Shown here piece by piece: positions 1-6,720 of a stretch of DNA of 6,720 nt (within the stretch, counting starts at the first letter, position 1; each line of letters opens with the position of its first letter). The notes beneath the pieces are model-generated. The model had not been told where the DNA came from and ran no database searches. It worked only from the letters and a program-made list of their open reading frames with translations. Source of the stretch: CAJBVG01 sp044376465. GTDB lineage: Bacteria; Bacteroidota; Bacteroidia; Sphingobacteriales; Sphingobacteriaceae. The stretch spans positions 1 to 6,720 of the forward strand of contig JBILKW010000123.1 in NCBI GenBank assembly GCA_044376465.1. Reading direction: 5' to 3'. The translations under genes were made by a program, and so were the position numbers.

Positions 1-1341
1 AAAGGTATTTAAGCCTTCATCCATCCAAGACCATTGGCGCTCATCAGAATTAATAATCATCGGGAAAAAATTATGCCCCACTTCGTGTATCACTACAGAT
101 ATTAATCCGTATTTAGTACGTGAGCTATATGTACCATCTTTCTCTGGTCGCGGACCGTTGAAACATATCATCGGATATTCCATGCCACCAATTGGGCCGT
201 TAACAGAAATGGCAACAGGGTACGGATAATTTACGGTATAGCGTGAATATACTTTAAGAGTGATTGCAATAGAATGAGTGGAGTACATGCCCCACAAAGG
301 ATTTCCTTCTTTTGGATAAAACGACATGGCCATAACATCACGCTTCCCAACTTTTACATTCATGGCATCCCAAATGTATTTACGCGAAGAAGCAAATGCA
401 AAATCGCGAACATTTTCTGCTGCAAATTTCCAAGTTTTAGTTCCACTTGCTCTGCTCTTTTCGTTCTCAGTTGCCTCTTCTTGTGTAATAATTAAAACAG
501 GTTTATCTGAAGTTTTCGCTTTTGCCAAACGCTCTCTCCATAAGGGTTTCAGCACTTCGCTTGCATTGGTTAATTCGCCAGTAGCCGTAACTACATGGTC
601 GGCAGGAGTTGTAATACTAACTTTGTAATTTCCAAAACACGTAGCAAATTCACCACTTCCTAAAAATTGTTTATGGTTCCAACCTTGTACATCGTTGTAT
701 ACACACATACGCGGATAAAATTGAGCAATGCAATCGATCCAATTTTTGTCTTCTTCAAAATATTCGCCACCACTTCTTCCTCCTTTTATTTTGGTATTAT
801 TTATTTTATAATTCCAAGCTAATTGCAAAACCAATTGCTCTCCTTTTTTTAATGGCTGTGTTAAATCTACACGCATCATGGTATTTACAATGGTGTATTT
901 TATCGCTTGCCCTTTTGCATCTTTTACATACTCTATGTTAAACCCACCATCAAAATCATTCTGCATAAAATTGAAAGAATTAAAACTCATACTCTTTAAA
1001 TCAGATTGAGTACTCGTTAACTCCGTCATGGATGTTTTTTTATAAATATTTTGATCTAATTGCAACCAAACATATTTCAATGCATCCGGCGAATTGTTAT
1101 AGTACACAATTTTCTCCGAACCAGAAATCTGTTGTTTCTCCTCGTCAAGTTTTACATTGATGTCGTAATCGGCTCTTTGTTGCCAATAGGCATATCCTGG
1201 AGCGCCTGCACCGTTACGGTACTCATTGGGAGTTGGCCACCATTCTTCTAATTGGTGGAACTTACTGTTGTTGTAATTGCTCTGTGCATTTAATTGAGAT
1301 GCACATAAAATCAAGACAAAAATGTTTACTATTTTTTTCAT
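1..1341 (-). CDS. M1-family zinc metallopeptidase, secreted; C-terminus cut by the window's left edge
   Basis: The frame is open from ATG at 1341 to base 1, giving 447 codons without a stop. Residues 1-19 look like a signal peptide (MKK, hydrophobic core, LNA|QS cleavage), so the enzyme should act in the periplasm or at the cell surface. Residues about 50-250 resemble the N-terminal beta domain of M1 peptidases. The catalytic region shows GGMEYP at 385-390, the counterpart of the GxMEN substrate-binding motif, then HEVGH at 419-423 and a glutamate at 442, exactly HExxH-x18-E. H419, H423 and E442 should bind zinc and E420 should be the catalytic base. Family knowledge: M1 enzymes remove N-terminal residues from peptides; the substrate here is unknown. 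The conserved MDEGLNTF stretch ends at the window edge, so the catalytic tyrosine and helical C-terminal domain are not seen. An A-rich leader precedes the ATG and the HupE-like gene ends 11 bp upstream, implying one operon. A lipoprotein is unlikely because C13 lacks a proper lipobox. The family call is firm; the aminopeptidase activity is inferred. Confidence 0.95.
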   Translation of the reverse strand, partial: MKKIVNIFVLILCASQLNAQSNYNNSKFHQLEEWWPTPNEYRNGAGAPGYAYWQQRADYDINVKLDEEKQQISGSEKIVYYNNSPDALKYVWLQLDQNIYKKTSMTELTSTQSDLKSMSFNSFNFMQNDFDGGFNIEYVKDAKGQAIKYTIVNTMMRVDLTQPLKKGEQLVLQLAWNYKINNTKIKGGRSGGEYFEEDKNWIDCIAQFYPRMCVYNDVQGWNHKQFLGSGEFATCFGNYKVSITTPADHVVTATGELTNASEVLKPLWRERLAKAKTSDKPVLIITQEEATENEKSRASGTKTWKFAAENVRDFAFASSRKYIWDAMNVKVGKRDVMAMSFYPKEGNPLWGMYSTHSIAITLKVYSRYTVNYPYPVAISVNGPIGGMEYPMICFNGPRPEKDGTYSSRTKYGLISVVIHEVGHNFFPMIINSDERQWSWMDEGLNTF

Positions 1342-1352
1342 TTTTTTATTGT

Positions 1353-1919
1353 TTAAAAGGGATAGCGTTGTACCATCCAAACCAAGGCTTGCACTCCAAT
1401 TAATACAGATACCAATCGTATAATAATTTCTTTCGAAATGGCTTTGATTTTATAGAGTCTGTTTAAAACAAGCAACAATATAGTAATAATTACAATTTGA
1501 GCTAACTCAATACCTAAATTAAATGGCAATAAAGTTAACCAAGGGCTGTAATCCATGCCCATAAAGAGGTTTTTTAATAAAGTTGAAAATCCCATTCCAT
1601 GTATTAAACCGAAAATCCCAGCTAAAACTATTTTGTATCTATTTAATGATTTCTGAAAGAATAAATTCTCAATACACGTAAATAGAATGGTGGCTGGTAT
1701 TAAAAACTCTACAATTGAAGTGCCTAAACTAAACACCTCAAACAAAGCCAATGCTAAACTTATGGAATGTGCAAGAGTAAATGCAGTAAGCACCCAAAGT
1801 AATTCTTTCCATTGCCTTACACTGTATACTACACCCAGTACGGTTAAAAACAAGAGATGATCTAAACCGTTGAAGTCTAAAATATGATGAAACCCTTGGA
1901 GGAAAAATTCTTGAAACAC
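1353..1919 (-). CDS. HupE/UreJ-family integral membrane protein
   Basis: This 188-residue protein is strongly hydrophobic, with about five to six membrane segments (roughly 22-34, 39-60, 68-88, 97-119, 128-152, 165-183). It matches the HupE/UreJ-2 pattern: HH at 11-12 followed by NGLDHLLFL (17-25), FTLAHS (47-52), GLIHGMGF (104-111) and FNLGIELAQ (133-141). The histidines H11, H12, H21, H51, H107 and the acids D20 and E138 are plausible metal ligands. Family knowledge: some HupE/UreJ proteins are nickel or cobalt permeases tied to hydrogenase or urease, but the Bacteroidota branch is mostly uncharacterised and no hydrogenase or urease gene is in view, so the substrate is unknown. The start is GTG at 1919. 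No ATG lies in frame between the upstream stop (1950-1952) and M109, and the GTG gives the N-terminal length expected for the family. No ribosome-binding site is evident. The M1 gene follows after 11 bp. The family call is confident; the function is not. Confidence 0.88.
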   Translation of the reverse strand: MFQEFFLQGFHHILDFNGLDHLLFLTVLGVVYSVRQWKELLWVLTAFTLAHSISLALALFEVFSLGTSIVEFLIPATILFTCIENLFFQKSLNRYKIVLAGIFGLIHGMGFSTLLKNLFMGMDYSPWLTLLPFNLGIELAQIVIITILLLVLNRLYKIKAISKEIIIRLVSVLIGVQALVWMVQRYPF

Positions 1920-1923
1920 GTTG

Positions 1924-1951
1924 GTGAATTGTGAGTTGTGAATTGTGAATT
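1924..1951. repeat. Heptamer tandem array, four copies of GTGAATT
   Basis: Four head-to-tail heptamers read GTGAATT, GTGAGTT, GTGAATT, GTGAATT on the plus strand, so only one base departs from the unit. The array ends four bases upstream of the HupE-like GTG start and overlaps the in-frame stop upstream of it, so it occupies the place where a ribosome-binding site would be expected. Heptameric arrays like this can change copy number by slippage, but no variation can be seen from one sequence. From memory, similar AATTCAC strings occur between genes in other Bacteroidota. Confidence 0.85.
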
Positions 1952-1979
1952 AAGAAAGAATTTGTGTTTTTTGCGAAAG

Positions 1980-2048
1980 CTTAGCGTGCTTTGCGTGAAC
2001 GGTTTTATTTCACGCAAAGAACGCTAAGTACATGCAAAGATCGCTAAG
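1980..2048. repeat. Structured intergenic repeat: six related 9-mers forming a 20-bp inverted repeat
   Basis: Bases 1980-1999 and 2009-2028 are reverse complements over 20 bp with one mismatch, around a 9-base loop. The arms are built from 9-mers: CTTAGCGTG and CTTTGCGTG on the left; CACGCAAAG and AACGCTAAG on the right. A further right-hand copy at 2031-2048 matches 2011-2028 at 16 of 18 positions with a 20-bp period. Seven T follow at 2049-2055, touching the stop codon of the M4 gene. The element fills the space between the M4 gene and the HupE-like gene. It could be a REP-like palindrome or an RNA hairpin that protects or terminates transcripts. In the M4 direction no U-run follows the stem, so a standard intrinsic terminator is not supported on that strand; on the plus strand pairing of the outer arms would be followed by seven U. 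Confidence 0.85.
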
Positions 2049-2055
2049 TTTTTTT

Positions 2056-4707
2056 CTATTTATTTACAACTATCTTTTTAGTTTCAATATTATTTCCTGT
2101 TTCTAATTTAAGTGTATACACTCCAGTTGTAAATTCAGAAACATTAATGTTAGTTTCTTTTTCGAACGAGATTGAAAACACTTCTCTACCCAACACATCA
2201 TACATAGTTAAGTGATGCATTTCATCAGTAGATTCTACAAAAATGTTTTTATTACTTGGGTTCGGATATACGTTAAAAGTATTAGTATTTTCAATACTGA
2301 AACCTAATGCTGCGCCTACAGAAACAGAGTAATCTTCAATTTGCCCATTACGTAAACCACTGCATAAAACATCTGGCGTATTATTGGTAATTTTTGCAGA
2401 CAATATTCGCATTCGCAAAGGTGTGTTCAATACAGCATTGTCTGGTACGGTTACTGTGCCTTCATGAAATTGAGTAGTATTATCTGTTGCCAAAGCTAAT
2501 TCTTCGGGTACTTCAAATGCTCCGTTGTTATTCCAATCAATATATGTTCTGGTAAAAACCGGACTCGTGTTTAACGTAGTAATTTTTAATGGGTAGCTTG
2601 ATCTTCTGTTTACATTCGCACGGCTACAGGTATAATCCATGTAAGGATCTTCTAAATTTGGACCCGGACTTGCATTATCAATAGTTGCAAACTCCACTCT
2701 GTAAATTCCGGTAGTTCCTTTAGGTGCTAAGGTTGTAGCTGCGCATGTACTTGTTTTTGGTGCATCGTTTGTAATGTTTATAAAATCAGTACGAATTAAG
2801 GTATCGCTTCCATTCGGGTTGGTTGCAATTAATCTAACCGTATATTTTCCCACATTCACATATACATGTGATGGGTTTTCGTTGGTAGAAGTTCCTCCAT
2901 CGCCAAAACTCCAGTTATAAGTGAATGCTGAGTTCGATGAATTTACAAATTCAACAACGCTACCGGGAGCACAAACCGATTTTTTAAATTTAAATTGTGC
3001 TTGCGGTAAAAAAGAATACGGACCACCCACTCCCACTGCATACCAAGCATTCATTACTGCAATCATTTCTGGCGAATCGTATCCATATAAATCAATCGCT
3101 GCTTGTATAGCTCCTTTGCGTGCATCAGCAAAATCAGATTGTGGTGTTAAATAATCTCTTAAATTTTTGAATGCAATTTTTGCAGCTTTATCCATCCCAA
3201 TTCCTATAACTGAGTATGCATTTTTTAAATCGTTTACTCCAGTGTCTCCTTGGGCTAATACATAAAACCAAAAATTTTGTACACCCGAATTATTGTGCAC
3301 TCCGCAACCATCATTGCTACTACCAGGTATGCAATCAACAGTATTTGTCCATGCTATGCCTCCGTAAGTATCCGGATTGTTAAATCTATTAGGGTTCGAC
3401 ATGTCTCTTAACGCAAAAGAACGCAATCCGATTACCCAACTTGCTAAACTTCCAATTGATTTAAACTCTACTACTGTTCCAAAAATATCACTGAACGATT
3501 CATTCAATGCTCCCGATTCTAATTCATAAACCAAATCTGCAGTATTCTGTGTAACTCCGTGTGTAATTTCATGCGATACTACATCGATTCCTGTAAGTGG
3601 ATCGCTAGTACCATCCCCGTAACAAGAATAAGAACCTGTCCAGAATGCATTAAAATAACCAGCATCATAATGTACATATTGTAATAATTTAGAGCCTCGT
3701 CCATCATACGAGTTAAAATTTAAACTATCATAATAATAATCGTAGGTGCGCTCTGCTCCAAAATGGCAATCGAGTGCCGCTTCATCTTTTGCAGCATTAG
3801 CAATGTTCCAGGTTTTAGTTGGGTTGGTGAAATTTACCGATTCATTTTCGAATAATGTTCGGCAATTTCTGGTCTCAATTTGCATGCCTCTGCCCTTGCG
3901 ATTATTTTCTCTTAACACAAAAGTATTTGGCGACACACTGTCTGTAGTAAATGTTTGCACACCATGGTAGCGTGTAGCGCCTGTAGCCTTTACATCTGCT
4001 GCACAAATTCTAGAAATCTTTTTTAACACTTCACCTGTTTGCGCATCAACATACACAAAAAAACGTTGCATCGGCTCGTGTGCAAAAATATCTAATTTAT
4101 ATGCATACTTAAATTCGGTAGTATTATTTTTATGGATAGGCAATACCACCAATGTGGTTTGCGGATCGTACGTAAAATCAGGCTTGTTTAAAGCCACTTT
4201 CATTTCGGCTTCTTCTTTTTTCAATTCCCATTTATAAACCTTTGCTGGCACTGCTTGCTTAGCAAAAGATAAGGCCGCATTAGCATCAATAGAAATGGTG
4301 TTCGCAGGATTTACGTCTGCATAAAAATCGCCAACCAAGGTGTTTACCTTTCCATTATGTTCTTTCACATTCACCATGGCATACTCAATTGGTATGTTGT
4401 TTAATGTTTGTTGAAACTTATAATAAGTAGTTTTAATACTAACATCATCATGCTTAGATTTAAACACCAATGCATCTTGCGCACGCATTGGATACACTGC
4501 TTTCGCCCAAGTATTATCATATATATTATTTATACTTACTGATGATTTTTGAGCGTTCAATTGTATAAAACCGGGGTAATTGCTTCGGTTGTTATACTCT
4601 ACTTTCTCTGCTTGAGGTTTTAATTCAGATTTTAGGGTTATTTTCTGAATCTGTGCGCTTGCCCAAAAGGGGCAAATACAAGCCACACTTACTATCAATT
4701 TTCTCAT
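2056..4707 (-). CDS. Secreted M4 (thermolysin-like) metallopeptidase with PKD, GEVED and T9SS sorting domains
   Basis: The 883-residue pre-pro-enzyme has these parts in order: signal peptide 1-18 (ASA|Q cleavage), FTP-like prodomain about 93-130, PepSY-like prodomain about 140-233, M4 catalytic domain about 241-560, PKD domain about 566-645 (core SFGDGG), GEVED-type domain about 650-797 (YIDWNNNGAFE, then GQIEDYSV), and a type A T9SS sorting domain in the last 75 or so residues (starting near VYPNPSN). HEITH at 379-383 plus E403 in GALNESFSD give the zinc ligands H379, H383 and E403, with E380 as base. Y394 and H471 (GVHNNSG) match thermolysin Tyr157 and His231, and NAFW (353-356) matches the substrate cleft, so the enzyme should be active. 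It is exported by Sec and then across the outer membrane by T9SS, where the C-terminal domain is removed or used for surface anchoring. Likely role is endoprotease nutrition or matrix turnover. ATG at 4707 was preferred over ATG at 4758 because it begins a clean signal peptide; the longer form adds 17 residues ahead of it. Stop is TAG. Several calcium ligands of thermolysin look replaced. Confidence 0.96.
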   Translation of the reverse strand: MRKLIVSVACICPFWASAQIQKITLKSELKPQAEKVEYNNRSNYPGFIQLNAQKSSVSINNIYDNTWAKAVYPMRAQDALVFKSKHDDVSIKTTYYKFQQTLNNIPIEYAMVNVKEHNGKVNTLVGDFYADVNPANTISIDANAALSFAKQAVPAKVYKWELKKEEAEMKVALNKPDFTYDPQTTLVVLPIHKNNTTEFKYAYKLDIFAHEPMQRFFVYVDAQTGEVLKKISRICAADVKATGATRYHGVQTFTTDSVSPNTFVLRENNRKGRGMQIETRNCRTLFENESVNFTNPTKTWNIANAAKDEAALDCHFGAERTYDYYYDSLNFNSYDGRGSKLLQYVHYDAGYFNAFWTGSYSCYGDGTSDPLTGIDVVSHEITHGVTQNTADLVYELESGALNESFSDIFGTVVEFKSIGSLASWVIGLRSFALRDMSNPNRFNNPDTYGGIAWTNTVDCIPGSSNDGCGVHNNSGVQNFWFYVLAQGDTGVNDLKNAYSVIGIGMDKAAKIAFKNLRDYLTPQSDFADARKGAIQAAIDLYGYDSPEMIAVMNAWYAVGVGGPYSFLPQAQFKFKKSVCAPGSVVEFVNSSNSAFTYNWSFGDGGTSTNENPSHVYVNVGKYTVRLIATNPNGSDTLIRTDFINITNDAPKTSTCAATTLAPKGTTGIYRVEFATIDNASPGPNLEDPYMDYTCSRANVNRRSSYPLKITTLNTSPVFTRTYIDWNNNGAFEVPEELALATDNTTQFHEGTVTVPDNAVLNTPLRMRILSAKITNNTPDVLCSGLRNGQIEDYSVSVGAALGFSIENTNTFNVYPNPSNKNIFVESTDEMHHLTMYDVLGREVFSISFEKETNINVSEFTTGVYTLKLETGNNIETKKIVVNK

Positions 4708-4711
4708 AAAA

Positions 4712-4763
4712 ACAAATTGTTGAATTAGCAAGATAATAAAAGCTTTGCAATTCAACAATTTGT
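4712..4763. promoter_or_regulatory. Perfect 15-bp inverted repeat in the M4 gene leader
   Basis: Bases 4712-4726 (ACAAATTGTTGAATT) are the exact reverse complement of 4749-4763, separated by 22 bases. Four further pairs (4728-4731 with 4745-4748) can extend the stem if A4727 is bulged. Read in the direction of transcription the second arm is followed by TTTT and then the ATG at 4707, so the structure abuts the start codon. It could be a two-half-site operator, a leader hairpin that affects translation or mRNA stability, or the terminator of clpB transcripts, since the T-run after the stem runs into the start. The repeat is certain; the role is inferred. Confidence 0.6.
4729..4755 (-). promoter_or_regulatory. 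Possible Bacteroidota-type promoter for the M4 gene
   Basis: On the minus strand TTG (4755-4753) is followed 17 bases later by TATCTTG (4735-4729). This partly fits the Bacteroidota pattern of a -33 TTTG-like box and a -7 TAnnTTTG box, lacking one T of the latter. Transcription would begin near 4722 and leave a leader of about 15 bases. The boxes sit in and between the arms of the inverted repeat, so a protein bound there could block polymerase. AT-rich DNA gives such matches by chance, so confidence is low. Confidence 0.2.
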
Positions 4764-4787
4764 ACTAAAAAGTAGGCTTTAGCGCGT

Positions 4788-6720
4788 TTAAATGGCTTTT
4801 ACAAGCTTTTTCTCCATGTTCTCAAAATACAATTCTTTCTGCTCATTGCATTTCAAAAGGATCTCAGAATCTTTGTTCAGCTTACCCGCTAAAATAAATT
4901 TCGACAGCTCATTTAATACCTTTTTCTGCAATACTCTCTTCAATGGTCGCGCTCCAAACTGCGGGTCGTAACCTAATTGAGATAACCAATCAATGGCTTC
5001 TTCCGTAGCACTTAATTCGATGCCCATTTCCGCTACATTTTTTTGTATTCCTTTAAATTGAAGTATTACAATTTCCTTAATCTCATCTCTTGTCAATGGA
5101 TTGAACATCATAACTTCGTCAATTCTATTTAAAAACTCCGGACGAATGGTATGCTTCAATAAATCGAACACTTGCGTTTTTGCTCTTGCTATGGTTTCAT
5201 CTCTGTTTAGATCCGTTAACAATGCAAACTCATCTTGTATAATATGCGCTCCAATATTAGAAGTCATGATGATGATGGTGTTTTTGAAATTCACCACTCG
5301 TCCTTTGTTATCGGTCAATCGTCCATCGTCCAATACTTGCAATAAAATATTGAAAACATCTGGATGTGCTTTTTCAATTTCATCTAACAAAATTACCGAA
5401 TAAGGTCTTCTACGAACGGCCTCTGTTAATTGTCCGCCTTCATCGTACCCAACATATCCTGGAGGCGCACCAATTAAGCGTGATACGGCATGGCGTTCTT
5501 GGTACTCACTCATGTCTATACGCGTCATCGCATTATCGTCGTTAAATAAAAAGTCGGCTAAGGCTTTGGCTAATTCTGTTTTACCAACACCGGTTGTTCC
5601 AAGAAAAATAAAAGAACCAATTGGTCGCTTTTTATCTTGTAATCCTGCGCGGCTTCTGCGCACTGCATCGGCAATGGCTTCTATGGCTTCGTCCTGACCA
5701 ATAACTCTCGAATGCAATTCTTCTTCTAAATGCAATAATTTTTCGCGTTCGCTTTCAATCATTTTATTGAGTGGGATGCCTGTCCAGCGAGATACTACCG
5801 CAGCAATATCTTCGGCAGTTACTTCTTCTTTCATAATGCGAGAAGATTTTTCGGCGAGCTCCGCTTTTAAACTTTCTACTTTTTGTTCGGCTTCTTTTAT
5901 TCTGCCATAACGTATTTCGGCAACTTTCCCATAATCGCCACTTCGCTCTGCCTGCTCGGCTTCTAGCTTGTATTGCTCTATGGCATTCAGTTGTTCTTGC
6001 AAATTATTTACCAATTGTTTTTCCGACGACCATTTTGCACGAAACTCGTTGCGCTCTTCGCTTAAGTTTGCAATTTCTGCATTCAAATCGTTCAGCTTTT
6101 TGGTATCGCCTTCGCGTTTAATGGCTTCGCGCTCAATTTCCAACTGCATAATTTTACGTTCAATTTCATCTAATGCTTCTGGCACCGAATCCATTTCTAA
6201 ACGTAATTTAGAAGCAGCTTCGTCCATAAGGTCGATGGCTTTGTCTGGTAAAAAACGATCGCTAATATAACGTTGCGAAAGTTCTACGGAAGCAATAATT
6301 GCTTCGTCTTTAATACGAACTTTATGATGTGTTTCGTACCGTTCTTTTAATCCACGTAAAATGGAAATAGCATCTTCGGTATCAGGTTCTTCTACGTTTA
6401 CTTTCTGGAAACGACGTTCGAGTGCTTTGTCTTTTTCAAAATATTTCTGATACTCGTTTAAAGTAGTGGCACCAATGGCGCGCAACTCTCCACGAGCTAA
6501 TGCAGGTTTTAAAATATTGGCTGCATCCATTGCCCCTTCAGATGCTCCTGCACCCACGAGGGTATGTATTTCGTCAATAAATAAAATTATTTCACCTTCG
6601 CTTTGTGTTACTTCTTTTACTACGGCTTTCAAACGTTCTTCGAACTCTCCTTTGTATTTAGCGCCTGCAATAAGCGAACCCATGTCGAGTGAGAAAACCG
6701 TTTTCGATTTTAAATTTTCG
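4788..6720 (-). CDS. clpB: ATP-dependent disaggregase ClpB (Hsp100), N-terminus cut by the window's right edge
   Basis: The frame is open from the right edge to TAA at 4788-4790, giving about 643 residues. The family is usually about 860, so the N-domain and first Walker A lie outside. The visible part begins inside the first AAA+ domain with LDMGSLIAGAKYKGEFEERL, which includes pore loop 1. Next come Walker B ILFIDEIH (about 6568-6594), ATTLNEY and the arginine-finger region ERRFQ. A long coiled-coil middle domain, which sets ClpB apart from ClpA and ClpC, spans about 5830-6185. The second AAA+ domain has Walker A GTTGVGKT (5577-5600), pore loop GYVGY (5445-5459), Walker B VILLDEIEKAHPD and RPEFLNRIDEV, then the small C-terminal domain with GARPLKR. 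ClpB works in the cytoplasm as a hexamer with DnaK to pull polypeptides out of aggregates after heat stress. The ATG at 6683 is internal, because the family sequence continues in frame beyond it. No ClpP-binding IGF/L loop is apparent, as expected for ClpB. No frameshift is seen. Confidence 0.98.
   Translation of the reverse strand, partial: ENLKSKTVFSLDMGSLIAGAKYKGEFEERLKAVVKEVTQSEGEIILFIDEIHTLVGAGASEGAMDAANILKPALARGELRAIGATTLNEYQKYFEKDKALERRFQKVNVEEPDTEDAISILRGLKERYETHHKVRIKDEAIIASVELSQRYISDRFLPDKAIDLMDEAASKLRLEMDSVPEALDEIERKIMQLEIEREAIKREGDTKKLNDLNAEIANLSEERNEFRAKWSSEKQLVNNLQEQLNAIEQYKLEAEQAERSGDYGKVAEIRYGRIKEAEQKVESLKAELAEKSSRIMKEEVTAEDIAAVVSRWTGIPLNKMIESEREKLLHLEEELHSRVIGQDEAIEAIADAVRRSRAGLQDKKRPIGSFIFLGTTGVGKTELAKALADFLFNDDNAMTRIDMSEYQERHAVSRLIGAPPGYVGYDEGGQLTEAVRRRPYSVILLDEIEKAHPDVFNILLQVLDDGRLTDNKGRVVNFKNTIIIMTSNIGAHIIQDEFALLTDLNRDETIARAKTQVFDLLKHTIRPEFLNRIDEVMMFNPLTRDEIKEIVILQFKGIQKNVAEMGIELSATEEAIDWLSQLGYDPQFGARPLKRVLQKKVLNELSKFILAGKLNKDSEILLKCNEQKELYFENMEKKLVKAI

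Noticed and set aside
274..628. Overlapping plus-strand open frames opposite the M1 gene
   Set aside because: They lie antisense to a well-conserved M1 coding region and look like no known family. The same holds for plus-strand frames opposite the M4 gene and clpB.
1980..2048. Short CRISPR-like array
   Set aside because: The repeats are 9-mers in mixed orientation with no spacers of uniform length, and no cas gene is near.
1956..2055. Intrinsic terminator of the M4 gene
   Set aside because: On the minus strand the long stem is followed by CTTTCGCAAAAAAC, with no U-run, so a standard Rho-independent terminator cannot be claimed.
4708..4758. Upstream ATG at 4758 as the start of the M4 peptidase
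   Set aside because: It would place 17 extra residues before a textbook signal peptide and would be encoded by an arm of the inverted repeat. The ATG at 4707 gives MRK, a hydrophobic core and ASA|Q.
5577..5600. Threonine in place of proline in the second ClpB Walker A (GTTGVGKT)
   Set aside because: It still fits GxxGxGKT, and as I recall this variant is normal in Bacteroidota ClpB.
6681..6683. ATG at 6683 as the start of ClpB
   Set aside because: The twelve codons upstream to the window edge read ENLKSKTVFSLD, the conserved ClpB sequence, so the gene continues to the right and this Met is internal.

Overview
The window comes from a Bacteroidota chromosome. It is AT-rich, and it carries a secreted M4 metallopeptidase that ends in a type IX secretion system (T9SS) sorting domain. 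Its ClpB and M1 peptidase have sequence motifs typical of this phylum, and gene leaders are A-rich without clear Shine-Dalgarno sites. I cannot name a genus.

All four genes lie on the minus strand, so transcription runs right to left. From right to left they are: (1) the C-terminal three quarters of clpB, the Hsp100 disaggregase, cut by the right edge (4788-6720); (2) an 80-bp gap holding a perfect 15-bp inverted repeat that ends four bases before the next start codon; (3) a large secreted thermolysin-like peptidase with prodomain, M4, PKD, GEVED and T9SS domains (2056-4707); (4) a 136-bp gap made almost entirely of two short-repeat elements, a 9-mer family forming a long hairpin and a heptamer tandem array; (5) a HupE/UreJ-family membrane protein (1353-1919, GTG start); (6) an M1-family metallopeptidase whose catalytic site is present but whose C-terminus is cut by the left edge (1-1341).

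The HupE-like gene and the M1 gene are only 11 bp apart and are probably co-transcribed. The M4 gene is separated from clpB and from hupE by structured spacers and is probably its own unit. clpB serves cytoplasmic proteostasis, while the M4 and M1 proteins have signal peptides and act outside the inner membrane. No gap longer than 300 bp exists. No RNA gene, CRISPR array, insertion sequence or defence system is visible.

Nothing here is a clearly new system. The points most worth a second look are the repeat elements in the two spacers, the tight HupE-M1 pairing, and an apparent loss of calcium-site ligands in the M4 catalytic domain.
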